From Pseudocolwellia sp. AS88 (GTDB lineage Bacteria; Pseudomonadota; Gammaproteobacteria; Enterobacterales; Alteromonadaceae): DNA of 54,991 nt. Below the pieces are notes generated by a model, which had not been told where the DNA came from, did no database searches, and worked only from the letters and a program-made list of their open reading frames with translations. The position numbers were made by a program, and so were the translations under genes. How positions within the stretch are numbered: position 1 is the stretch's first letter; every line of letters starts with the position of its first letter. The DNA is taken from NCBI RefSeq assembly GCF_030551755.1, contig NZ_JAUPEC010000029.1, forward strand, positions 1 through 54,991. The letters are read 5' to 3'. Of this stretch, positions 25,657 to 34,296 are shown one piece after another.

Positions 25657-26391
25657 ATGGTGAGTAATTTAACAAGGAAGGAATTATTCATATCAGTATT
25701 TATTCATACTGTTATTATCCTGTGCTTATTTTATCAATACTTAAATAAATCTCCTCAACTTATTATTAAAAACAAAGTTAAAACAATCCCTATAGAAAGC
25801 TACTTATACTTTATTCCTAAGCCAACTCAAATAAGTGAAATTCAAGATTCACCAGACCCTATACTATCGTTAGAAGGTTCCTCTCTTGCCAAAGAAGCCA
25901 AATTAATTGCAAAAAGATCTAAATCTATTGAAAAAAACACTGTGATAAAAACGAATCAACACAAAGCTACAAACCTACCAATATCAAATAACAATCAAGT
26001 CACATCTATTAAACCTGACAATCAACTAATCTCTAAAAAGGCAGTAACAAAACAAAATTTAAATGATCAAATAAAAAACATTCACAAATATATTCCTACT
26101 GAAAATAAACCAATTAATTATAGTTCGCAGATTAAGAGCATATTCAACCCAACACCTGTTCTTGTGCCAAAATCAACAACAATATCTTCTGCGCAAATGG
26201 AATATAGAAAACAACAACGAATAACAAACTACGGTAAAGATATGAAAATAACAAAGGACGACGAAGATAACTGCACAATAACGCAAGATTTAACCGCTGT
26301 AGGTATTGAAGGCGTTACTGCCACTCAATATTTTAAATGTGGTGGAAAAACTAAATCGGAAAAGAATTTTTCTCGGCATATGAAAGCCTAG
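25657..26391 (+). CDS. Unknown protein with N-terminal membrane anchor
   Basis: 244 residues. One N-terminal membrane helix (about 9-28, LFISVFIHTVIILCLFYQYL) is followed by a long, low-complexity, lysine/asparagine/proline-rich region (about 30-200) and a short C-terminal part with two cysteines (EDNCTITQ and QYFKCGG), which could form a disulfide in the periplasm. The layout is TonB-like, but no TonB C-terminal domain is seen. I do not recognise the family. It sits between divergent yacL and acnB with about 355 bp before acnB. Confidence 0.72.
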   Translation: MVSNLTRKELFISVFIHTVIILCLFYQYLNKSPQLIIKNKVKTIPIESYLYFIPKPTQISEIQDSPDPILSLEGSSLAKEAKLIAKRSKSIEKNTVIKTNQHKATNLPISNNNQVTSIKPDNQLISKKAVTKQNLNDQIKNIHKYIPTENKPINYSSQIKSIFNPTPVLVPKSTTISSAQMEYRKQQRITNYGKDMKITKDDEDNCTITQDLTAVGIEGVTATQYFKCGGKTKSEKNFSRHMKA

Positions 26392-26746
26392 ATGGAACGT
26401 CATAAGTAAATGGGCAGGTGAAATGATATTTTATAACAAACGATAAACCATGATTACAATGACTGACAATGCTCATTCATGAGCAGAGAGGTTTAACCAG
26501 AAGGATAAGCATTGCTTAAATGCAATGTGTTACCTAAACTAAATTGTTTTTAAATGTCTCTACAGAACACAAGGTTACTACCAAAGACATATAACTATAG
26601 TTTCTACAAGGTATAACCATTATGAATAGTGTTTATTTTATCAAATGATTCATAGTAGATAAAAAATCAGGTAAAATAGACGCAAAAAATTTGTCCTAGC
26701 TAATTATAATATTATTAGCGCCTTATAGCTAAAGAGAGAGTATCAC
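26392..26746. promoter_or_regulatory. acnB upstream region with two palindromes
   Basis: 355 bp without a gene. It contains two perfect inverted repeats: GCTCATTCATGAGC (26471-26484) and CATTGC-TTAAAT-GCAATG (26510-26527). Their spacing of about 25 bp on the acnB side makes them candidate regulator sites or small hairpins in a long acnB leader. AGAGAGAG just before the ATG serves as the ribosome-binding site. No recognised riboswitch. Confidence 0.5.
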
Positions 26747-29545
26747 ATGAGCCTGTATTTAGAGTATATAGAAGAAATTAACAATCGAAAGAATGAGCTA
26801 GGATTAGCACCTAAGCCAATTGATAATGCTGAATTATTAGCGGAAATTATTGAGCAAATCAAAGATAAAGATCACGAACATCGTGAAGATTCTTTAAACT
26901 TTTTCATCTATAACACTTTACCAGGCACAACCAGTGCTGCTGGTGAAAAAGCGGCCTTTTTGAAAAAAATCATTTTAGGCGAAGAAACTGTAGCAGAAAT
27001 TACTCCTGAATTTGCTTACGAATTACTATCTCACATGAAAGGTGGTGCATCTATCGGTGTACTACTTGACCTAGCATTAAGTGATGATGTTGCATTATCA
27101 ACTCCTGCTACAGCTGTATTAAAAACTCAAGTATTCTTATACGACGCAGATACATCTCGCCTTGAAGCAGCTTACAAAGCAGGTAACACTGTTGCTAAAG
27201 ATATTTTAGAAAGCTATGCAAACGCTGAATTCTTTACCAAATTACCAGATATTGAAGAAAAAATTGAAGTTGTAACTTATATTGCTGGTGAAGGTGATAT
27301 CTCAACTGACTTACTTTCTCCTGGTAACCAAGCACATTCACGTGCAGACCGTGAGTTACACGGTAAATGTATGATCTCTCCAGAAGCTCAAGAAGAGATT
27401 CAAGCTCTACAAGCTAAGCACCCTAACGCAAAAGTAATGCTTATTGCTGAAAAAGGTACTATGGGTGTTGGTTCTTCACGTATGTCTGGCGTGAATAACG
27501 TTGCACTTTGGGCTGGTAAACAAGCAAGCCCATACGTTCCATTTATTAACATTGCTCCTGTAGTTGCAGGTACAAATGGTATTTCTCCAATTTTCTTAAC
27601 AACAGTTGATGTAACTGGTGGTATTGGTCTTGATCTTAAAAACTGGGTTAAGAAAGTAGATGCAGATGGCAATACTGTTGTTGATGAGAATGGCGATGCT
27701 GTATTAGAAGAAGCATACTCAGTTGCTACTGGCACTGTATTAACAATTGATACTAAAGCTAAAAAGTTATTAAATGGTGATAAAGAGCTAGTAGACATTT
27801 CTTCAGCTTTTACTCCACAAAAAGTTGAATTCATGAAAGCTGGTGGTTCTTACGCTGTTGTATTTGGTAAGAAGCTACAAACATTTGCATCTGAAGCTTT
27901 AGGCGTACCAACTAAACTTGTTTATGCTGCTTCAAAAGAAATTTCACATGAAGGTCAAGGACTTACTGCTGTTGAGAAAATTTTCAACAGAAATGCAGTA
28001 GGTGTTCTTTCTGAAACTGATCTGCACGCGGGTTCTGATGTTCGCGTTAGAGTAAACATTGTAGGTTCGCAAGATACTACGGGTCCTATGACATGCCAAG
28101 AGCTAGAAGCTATGGCTGCTTCTACTATTTCTCCGTTAGTTGACGGTGCTTATCAGTCTGGTTGTCATACTGCATCAGTATGGGACAGCAAAGCTAAAGC
28201 AAACATTCCTAAACTAATGAGCTTTATGAACAAGTTCGGTCTAATTACAGCGCGTGACCCTAAAGGTGTTTACCATGCAATGACTGATGTTATTCATAAA
28301 GTATTGAATGATATTACTGTAGATGATCGCGCTATCATCATCGGTGGTGACTCTCATACTCGTATGTCTAAAGGTGTAGCATTTGGTGCCGACTCAGGTA
28401 CTGTTGCTGTTGCTCTTGCTACAGGTGAATCGGCTATGCCAATTCCAGAGTCAGTAAAAGTAACATTTAAAGGCACTATGCAAGGTCATATGGATTTCCG
28501 TGATGTTGTACATGCAACGCAAGCACAAATGCTTAAGCAATTTGGCGGAGAAAACGTATTCCAAGGTCGTATAATCGAAGTACATATTGGTACTTTATTA
28601 GCTGACCAAGCATTCACATTTACCGATTGGTCTGCAGAAATGAAAGCTAAAGCTTCAATCTGTATTTCAAACGATGAAACTTTAATTCAATCAATTGAGC
28701 TTGCTAAGAGCCGTATCCAAATCATGATTGATAAAGGTATGGAAAATGAAGCTGGCACGCTTAACGGATTAATCGCATTAGCTGACAAACGTATTGAAGA
28801 AGTTAAATCAGGTACAAACCCAGCATTAGCACCAGATGATAATGCTAAATACTACGCAGAAGTTGTTATTGATTTAGATGTTATCGATCAACCAATGGTT
28901 GCTGACCCTGATGTAAACAACGAAGATGCGTCTAAGCGTTATACTCATGATGTTATTCGCCCTGTTTCATACTACGATGGTAAACATGTAGATTTAGCAT
29001 TTGTTGGCTCTTGTATGGTTCACAAAGGTGATATGCAAATCATCGCTCAAATGTTACGTAATATTGAAAAGCAAAACGGCAAAGTAGAATTTAAAGCGCC
29101 ATTAGTTGTAGCTCCACCAACGTACAACATTGTTGATGAACTTAAAGCTGAAGGCGATTGGGACATCTTACGTAAGTACTCTGGCTTCGAATTTGATGAT
29201 GCAAACCCTAAAGGTGCTGCACGTACTAAGTACGAAAACATCATGTATCTTGAACGCCCAGGTTGTAACTTATGTATGGGTAACCAAGAGAAAGCTGAAC
29301 CAGGTGATACAGTTTTAGCAACATCAACTCGCTTATTCCAAGGTCGTGTTGTAGCTGATACTGCAGAGAAGAAAGGTGAATCATTACTTGGTTCAACACC
29401 TTTAGTTGTTCTTTCATCTGTATTGGGTCGCTTCCCTACAATCGAAGAATATAAAGCAGCTGTTGAAGGTATCGATTTAACTCGATTTGCTCCTCCAACA
29501 GAAGAAATGACTACTAAGTACGCTGTACCAATTAAAGTAGTTTAA
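26747..29545 (+). CDS. acnB: Bifunctional aconitate hydratase 2 / 2-methylisocitrate dehydratase (long form)
   Basis: TCA-cycle aconitase B, interconverting citrate and isocitrate. An N-terminal HEAT-like domain (about 1-160) and swivel domain precede the catalytic core. The 4Fe-4S cysteines are in GSCMVHKG (about 756) and GCNLCMGNQ (about 840 and 843). Further core motifs are GSQDTTGPMT and GGDSHTRMSKG. At 932 residues it is about 67 longer than E. coli AcnB (865), with extra segments such as DADGNTVVDENGDAVLEE (about 303-320). Its sequence recalls the roughly 925-residue Bacteroidota enzyme rather than the enterobacterial one. Neighbouring yacL shows the locus itself is the usual acnB place. 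A strong terminator follows. Confidence 0.96.
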   Translation: MSLYLEYIEEINNRKNELGLAPKPIDNAELLAEIIEQIKDKDHEHREDSLNFFIYNTLPGTTSAAGEKAAFLKKIILGEETVAEITPEFAYELLSHMKGGASIGVLLDLALSDDVALSTPATAVLKTQVFLYDADTSRLEAAYKAGNTVAKDILESYANAEFFTKLPDIEEKIEVVTYIAGEGDISTDLLSPGNQAHSRADRELHGKCMISPEAQEEIQALQAKHPNAKVMLIAEKGTMGVGSSRMSGVNNVALWAGKQASPYVPFINIAPVVAGTNGISPIFLTTVDVTGGIGLDLKNWVKKVDADGNTVVDENGDAVLEEAYSVATGTVLTIDTKAKKLLNGDKELVDISSAFTPQKVEFMKAGGSYAVVFGKKLQTFASEALGVPTKLVYAASKEISHEGQGLTAVEKIFNRNAVGVLSETDLHAGSDVRVRVNIVGSQDTTGPMTCQELEAMAASTISPLVDGAYQSGCHTASVWDSKAKANIPKLMSFMNKFGLITARDPKGVYHAMTDVIHKVLNDITVDDRAIIIGGDSHTRMSKGVAFGADSGTVAVALATGESAMPIPESVKVTFKGTMQGHMDFRDVVHATQAQMLKQFGGENVFQGRIIEVHIGTLLADQAFTFTDWSAEMKAKASICISNDETLIQSIELAKSRIQIMIDKGMENEAGTLNGLIALADKRIEEVKSGTNPALAPDDNAKYYAEVVIDLDVIDQPMVADPDVNNEDASKRYTHDVIRPVSYYDGKHVDLAFVGSCMVHKGDMQIIAQMLRNIEKQNGKVEFKAPLVVAPPTYNIVDELKAEGDWDILRKYSGFEFDDANPKGAARTKYENIMYLERPGCNLCMGNQEKAEPGDTVLATSTRLFQGRVVADTAEKKGESLLGSTPLVVLSSVLGRFPTIEEYKAAVEGIDLTRFAPPTEEMTTKYAVPIKVV

Positions 29546-29584
29546 TGTTGAAACGTATGCTTAATTAAGAGTACGTTATAAAAT

Positions 29585-29646
29585 AAAGGGTTAATATTTG
29601 CTAAAATGAGATAAAACTCAATTAGCTACAATATTAACCCTTTTTT
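29585..29646 (+). terminator. Intrinsic terminator of acnB
   Basis: AAAGGGTTAATATT pairs with AATATTAACCCTTT around a loop of about 30 nt (itself AT-rich), followed by a T-run. It lies 40 nt after the acnB stop. Confidence 0.9.
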
Positions 29647-29963
29647 ATTTTTAGAAATAAGCCTAAGAAAAGTATACAAAAAGAGACTTTTCAAAGTAGT
29701 AAGTCCTGAAATCCCCTCTCTCCCATAACTTTACAATGACTTAAGCTAAGAAACTAAAGCGACTATTTTCAGATAAAATGATTTCAAAGGTTAGTGTGAT
29801 TATTAATTGGGAAGGTACTTGCCTTTAGTGGTGATAAAAGCGATATTATATCGTTTAAAAATAAACTCACATAGTTCACTAAGATTAGTAAATAACAACA
29901 CTACAAAGCTATTTAGGAAGGTCTAAGTGCTATTATTTACTTTGCGTTAACAGAGTTTTATTT
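29647..29963. other. Intergenic region between acnB and the small lipoprotein gene
   Basis: 317 bp between convergent genes. The only structure seen is a short CGATAT-T-ATATCG inverted repeat near 29847. No ORF, terminator for the - strand gene or known RNA was recognised. Confidence 0.4.
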
Positions 29964-30320
29964 TTATTGAGCTACTACAGGCGCACATTCAATATTTGCT
30001 TGTAAAGATGCAGGAATGAAACTTGTGATATAACGCTCATCGTTGTAACTCTCTACACCATCTAATACTTCAATTTTGTAACCATAACTTTTGCAAAGCT
30101 TAAATGACTGACGTACTAAAAAAGTGGCAAGCGTTGAAAAGCGTGTTTTACTGGTAGAGCGAATAGTTAAACTATATACGTTATCGCTTTTTTTGTGCTG
30201 TTCAAATTGAATATTATGATCAAAATCCCATATCGTGCCATCCACTACACTTGGCTTATTATCGAATAATTGAGCACAACCAGAAATAAAAAAAACTAGA
30301 ATAATCAATACTGCTTTCAT
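29964..30320 (-). CDS. Small unknown lipoprotein
   Basis: 118 residues. A type II signal peptide ends in FISGCAQ, so Cys15 would be lipidated; residues at +2/+3 (Ala-Gln) give no inner-membrane retention signal, so the outer membrane is expected. The mature part is mixed alpha/beta and ends with two further cysteines (LCKSYGY and IECAP) that could form a disulfide. I do not recognise the family. It lies downstream of the M1 aminopeptidase gene on the same strand, about 150 bp away. Confidence 0.82.
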   Translation of the reverse strand: MKAVLIILVFFISGCAQLFDNKPSVVDGTIWDFDHNIQFEQHKKSDNVYSLTIRSTSKTRFSTLATFLVRQSFKLCKSYGYKIEVLDGVESYNDERYITSFIPASLQANIECAPVVAQ

Positions 30321-30472
30321 ATTTATCTCCTATAAAAAAGCTCATTGCATGCTTAATAATACACTATTCAACAAGTGAATGAATGTAATAGTTAAGAAAC
30401 ACAATGAGCTGTAATCCTAAACATCAATAAAAGAAAAGTACTTACAACGTACTTTTCCTTCTGTTAATACAT

Positions 30473-33127
30473 TTATTGAATATTCATTTTCTTTTTGATC
30501 ATGACACAGCGTTCGTCACTTTGAAGCGCTGTTAATAATGAACGTTTAGTACCTGCCGACATTTCTGTAAACTTATTCGCAGCTTGTTGTAAACGTTGAA
30601 CACTTTCTACTGTACAGTTTGTAGGAATTAAGTAGCGTCCATAGCTTCTCATAAAGGTGTGATCATTCGCTGCATCAATTGCTACTAAGCTATTAATACG
30701 TTCTTCAGCAGTAAGTTCAGCTAAATCACCTTGATCCGATGTATATAACACTGTCATAGCTGAACGTAACTTTGAAAATGGCATGTCGGTGTTACTGTCT
30801 TGAATTTTAGCTAACCAACTCGCTTTAGTTACTTTATTCGGAACAATAACTTCAGCCTGAATAGCAGATTTCAACCCAGTATCAGAACTGTCACTCTCTA
30901 ACTCTTTAGCAATTATATTTTCAGCATTAGCATATTGGAATCGACTTAACTGTTTAATAATATCCCAACGTAAATCTTGGTTAATCACTAAACCATCTAT
31001 TACCTTATTACCCGTTAATAGATTATGTAAATTATCTAAACTGTCCTGTGTGCTGGTTACAGTAATATAAGCGTCAAACCATCTACGCATATTGTTACCA
31101 GAATTATGTACTGTGCCATTCCAAGCAAGTTGCTCAAGTTTTAATGCCATACTTTTTACATAAGTATGATTAGCACCGTATATTTTATTAAGGTAAGACT
31201 TACTTAATTCAAGCTGACCAATAACTTGGCCTAAAATAGTATAGTCTTGCTCTTCTGAAATATTTTTTAAAGCAACATCTAAGTAGCTATTCAGAGCAAG
31301 TTGACCATCGCGAACGCTATCCCAAAGACTTTGCCATAACATAGAGCGTAATAATGGGTCAGCTACTTTATTTACATGTTCTTTAGCTGTTTCAAAAGAC
31401 TTACCATCAAGTTGTACTTTTACAAATCCCCAATCTTCATAGTTTGGATAAACTAAATCAGGACATTGCACACCATTCAATTCAGTAACTGGTGTTGTTT
31501 TACCATTATAAATGTAAGGTAATGACTTCACTTTATTAAGTTTGTTACCTTCAACATTGAAAAGTGCTAACTGAATTTTTTGCTCACGTAATGTTTGTGT
31601 TGCGTCATCAGGCGATTGGTTAATTTCGAAATGAGTAATCACATCATTAGCACATTCAAAACTAACATTAATGCTATTCACACCTGCATTGTATAACCAC
31701 TGATCTTTCCAAGTATCTAAACTACGGTTACTCGCTTTAGCTAAACTTGCAATAAAATCATCTAAAACAGCGTTTTTATAAGCATTCTCACTTAGGTACT
31801 GGTGAATACCTTTTTGAAAGGTTTCTTTACCTAACAAGAAGCGTAGCTGGTTTAAAGCCGAAGCTCCTTTTGAATACGTAATTGCATCAATGTTATCAAA
31901 TGCATTCGCTGATGAAGGAATAGGAACTTCGATAGGATGAGTTGTTACACTTTGGTCAGCACGGTAAGCCGCTTGTTTACCACCGGCATAAAATGTTCTC
32001 CATGCTTCAGTAAATTCTGTTGCTTCAGCAGTAGCTAAAGTAGCCATAAACGCAGCAAAACTTTCATTTAACCAAAGTCCATTCCACCATTTCATGGTTA
32101 CTAAATTACCAAACCATTGGTGTGCCATTTCATGCATAATTACATTAGCAAGTCGCTCACGTTTACTTTTACTCATCTCACCATTAGTTAAGAAACTTCC
32201 TTCAGCAAAAGTAATTGCAGCAGCATTTTCCATAGCACCATATAAAAAGTCAGGTACTAATACTTGGTCGTATTTAGTGAATGGGTAATCAACACCGTAA
32301 TAGCTTTCAAAAAATGTAATACCCTGAGTTGTATATTTAAACCAATCACTTGGTTTTACTTGGTCAGCAACAGACTGACGTACAAATAAACGTAAAGGAT
32401 ATTTAGCATTATTATCTTCCCATACTTTATATGGACCAGCATGAAGAGAAAAATTATAAGGGCTTAGTTTAGGCGTTTCTGCAAAATACCAAGTTTTCAT
32501 TTGACCTTTTTTCTCAACACGACTTTCTTTCATCGCAGTGATAACAGACCAATCTGCAGGAGCAGATACTGACATAGTGTAAGTAGCTTTAAGATCTGGC
32601 TGATCAAACAAGGCAAACATTTGTTGAGCAGCTGCAGGTTCAAAGTGAGAATATAAATAAACTTTATTATCTACTGGATCTTGAAAACGGTGTAAGCCTT
32701 CGCCATCGGTGCTGTGCTCACGAGTGAAGCTAACACTTACTGAGTTATCTCCTTCTACCAATGCACTTGCTGGTAAGGTAATAAACCATTGGTTATATTC
32801 TGGTTTTACCGTTTTACCGTTAACAAGTAATTGAGTAATTTGTGCATCATTTAAATCAACCGTTAACGGGATTTGAGCATTATCTAAATGAAAATTAATG
32901 TGTGAGGTAGCAGAAAAAGCGCTGTTTTCTGATAAAGAGAACTCTAAATTGTAATTAACATTAGAAACTCGAGCTGAACGCATAAAGGCTTGCTCTTGAG
33001 ACAAATAAGCATTTTCAGCTCTTTGTTGAACACTTGATGCGCTCTCATCTTTTGAGTTACCACTTAACTGACATGCAGATAGTAACAAAATAAAAAACGA
33101 GGAAACCACGGGACGAAACAGATTCAT
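30473..33127 (-). CDS. Lipoprotein M1 family aminopeptidase
   Basis: Zinc aminopeptidase of the PepN/M1 family, 884 residues, exported as a lipoprotein (lipobox LLSAC, Cys19). The exopeptidase motif GAMENAAAITF and the zinc site HEMAHQWFGN with the downstream glutamate in WLNESFAAFMA are intact. A beta-saddle N-terminal domain (about 45-240) and a helical C-terminal domain (about 550-880) complete the architecture. In contrast to cytoplasmic PepN, it should trim peptides at the cell surface or in the periplasm. The S9 peptidase nearby supports a peptide-scavenging role. A structured intergenic element lies upstream. Confidence 0.95.
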   Translation of the reverse strand: MNLFRPVVSSFFILLLSACQLSGNSKDESASSVQQRAENAYLSQEQAFMRSARVSNVNYNLEFSLSENSAFSATSHINFHLDNAQIPLTVDLNDAQITQLLVNGKTVKPEYNQWFITLPASALVEGDNSVSVSFTREHSTDGEGLHRFQDPVDNKVYLYSHFEPAAAQQMFALFDQPDLKATYTMSVSAPADWSVITAMKESRVEKKGQMKTWYFAETPKLSPYNFSLHAGPYKVWEDNNAKYPLRLFVRQSVADQVKPSDWFKYTTQGITFFESYYGVDYPFTKYDQVLVPDFLYGAMENAAAITFAEGSFLTNGEMSKSKRERLANVIMHEMAHQWFGNLVTMKWWNGLWLNESFAAFMATLATAEATEFTEAWRTFYAGGKQAAYRADQSVTTHPIEVPIPSSANAFDNIDAITYSKGASALNQLRFLLGKETFQKGIHQYLSENAYKNAVLDDFIASLAKASNRSLDTWKDQWLYNAGVNSINVSFECANDVITHFEINQSPDDATQTLREQKIQLALFNVEGNKLNKVKSLPYIYNGKTTPVTELNGVQCPDLVYPNYEDWGFVKVQLDGKSFETAKEHVNKVADPLLRSMLWQSLWDSVRDGQLALNSYLDVALKNISEEQDYTILGQVIGQLELSKSYLNKIYGANHTYVKSMALKLEQLAWNGTVHNSGNNMRRWFDAYITVTSTQDSLDNLHNLLTGNKVIDGLVINQDLRWDIIKQLSRFQYANAENIIAKELESDSSDTGLKSAIQAEVIVPNKVTKASWLAKIQDSNTDMPFSKLRSAMTVLYTSDQGDLAELTAEERINSLVAIDAANDHTFMRSYGRYLIPTNCTVESVQRLQQAANKFTEMSAGTKRSLLTALQSDERCVMIKKKMNIQ

Positions 33128-33301
33128 TCATAAATCCTTATAAAATATGTTTATTTAATTTTTGATGCTTAACTATCTTAATAAAACGACATAACTCTAA
33201 TCGACTTTATTTATAAATAGCGTACAAATATTCACCCCTTAATAACCAATTCCATTGCACACAAATTAAAATAAATACAATATATTAATAATTACATTTA
33301 T

Positions 33302-33461
33302 TAAGATATAGCTTAAGTACTTAGTGATTAAACATGTGGAATGAACAATTAATAAGAGGAATTGTTGTAAGATAAAATTTTATCTTGGGTCTGTTAGATT
33401 TTTCACGACTAAATATTTTATCGATCTAATTCAACAGACACAGTAACTTAAGTATATCTTA
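33302..33461. repeat. Cloverleaf-like inverted-repeat element of about 160 bp
   Basis: Outer arms TAAGATATA-G-CTTAAGTAC (33302-33320) and its near-complement (33443-33461) match over 18 pairs with two single-base bulges. Between them lie three hairpins: AACAATT/AATTGTT (33344-33350 with 33360-33366), the perfect 18-bp palindrome AAGATAAAATTTTATCTT (33369-33386), and GTCTG-TTAGAT with ATCTAA-TTCAA-CAGAC (33389-33399 with 33424-33439). The element fills the gap between the YHS terminator and the M1 aminopeptidase. It could be a small non-autonomous mobile element or a structured RNA/leader. No second copy was noticed here. Confidence 0.6.
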
Positions 33462-33467
33462 GAAACC

Positions 33468-33493
33468 AAAAAGACACCTAAAAAGGTGCCTTT
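33468..33493 (-). terminator. Intrinsic terminator of the YHS-domain gene
   Basis: On the - strand GGCACC and GGTGTC pair around a T-rich loop and are followed by TTTTT. It lies 46 nt past the YHS gene stop. A very similar hairpin stands after the YHS remnant at 34146-34167, so the terminator was duplicated with the gene. Confidence 0.85.
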
Positions 33494-33538
33494 AAATAAT
33501 AATAAAAATTGTAAACATACGTTAACAGAGAAAATTAA

Positions 33539-34018
33539 TTACTCTTTACTAAAGCTTTTTACATTAGTTTCTATAGGATAATAATAATCCGCATCTTTGA
33601 TCATAGTTAACTTATCTTTTAACCATTTTTCATTAACACTTTTACTATAGTTCAAATAGAGTTTATTTTCATGAATATGAAAAGCATCTGGATCTATTCT
33701 AACTGTATTACCTTCATCAGCCATTGCATAAGCACACCAGCCGCCATATTGAGGCGCATACTTTTCAGGATCTGCTTCAAACAAAGCTTTATTTTCTTTA
33801 TTATCAAAGTACCAATAAGCATCACGCCATTTAACTTTAAAGGCTTTATCACCTTCTACAGCTCTATTTTGAGTAAAGTATGCAACGGTATCATAACCAT
33901 CAATAGCAATACTATTGAAACGACCAGTATTTACGGCATCATCAACTGCGAAAGCAGATAAACTAAAAAACATCATCATAAAGGTAGCTAATTGAGCTGA
34001 CTTTTTAACTAAAAACAT
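33539..34018 (-). CDS. Exported YHS-domain protein
   Basis: 159 residues with a signal peptide (cleavage after SLSAFA) and a YHS-type domain (about 30-120): AIDGYDTVAYF, WYFDNKENKALFEADPEKYAPQYGGWCAYA. YHS domains are thought to bind metals; here the single Cys in GGWCAYA and nearby histidines (FHIHEN) are candidates. Function is unknown. The ATG at 34018 is chosen because AGGA lies 7 nt upstream; the ATG at 34024 directly touches that Shine-Dalgarno. A decayed paralogue of its 3' end lies just upstream (34185-34292). Confidence 0.9.
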   Translation of the reverse strand: MFLVKKSAQLATFMMMFFSLSAFAVDDAVNTGRFNSIAIDGYDTVAYFTQNRAVEGDKAFKVKWRDAYWYFDNKENKALFEADPEKYAPQYGGWCAYAMADEGNTVRIDPDAFHIHENKLYLNYSKSVNEKWLKDKLTMIKDADYYYPIETNVKSFSKE

Positions 34019-34142
34019 CTTCATTTCCTTAAAAATAAATAACTACTTATAAGATAGGTTATAAAGGATTTTTCTTTCATAGGTTAATAAATTTATTAAA
34101 GTCCTAATGAAACGCCTACTCTCCACATTAAGGCCAAAAATG

Positions 34143-34168
34143 AAAAAAGCACCTAAATAGGTGCTTTG
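34143..34168 (-). terminator. Intrinsic terminator after the YHS remnant and the S9 peptidase gene
   Basis: AAAGCACCT and AGGTGCTTT form a perfect 9-bp stem with a 4-nt loop, followed on the - strand by TTTTTT. It ends transcripts from the S9 peptidase gene after they cross the YHS remnant, and resembles the terminator of the intact YHS gene. Confidence 0.88.
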
Positions 34169-34184
34169 AAATAGTGTCCGCTAA

Positions 34185-34292
34185 CTAAGACCAATTTTTG
34201 GTAAGAAAACTTTTTATATTCGTTTCAAACGGTTAATGATAATTAGCTTCTTTGATACAGCAATCTTTATCTTTAAGCCACTTACTTTGAAC
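34185..34292 (-). pseudogene. Decayed C-terminal fragment of a second YHS-domain gene
   Basis: Reading the - strand from 34292 gives VQSKWLKDKDCCIKEANYH, a TAA stop, then PFETNIKSFLTK. This aligns without gaps to the last residues of the intact YHS protein (VNEKWLKDKLTMIKDADYY, Y, PIETNVKSFSKE), with 18 of 29 positions identical. The fragment has an internal stop and no start, and begins 4 nt after the S9 peptidase stop. The matching downstream terminator supports an old tandem duplication, later truncated. It is too short for standard gene finding. Confidence 0.88.
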
Positions 34293-34296
34293 GATT

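Noticed and set aside
27400-27834. A 144-codon - strand frame inside acnB
   Set aside because: Antisense shadow of a well-conserved enzyme gene; no ribosome-binding site or domain.
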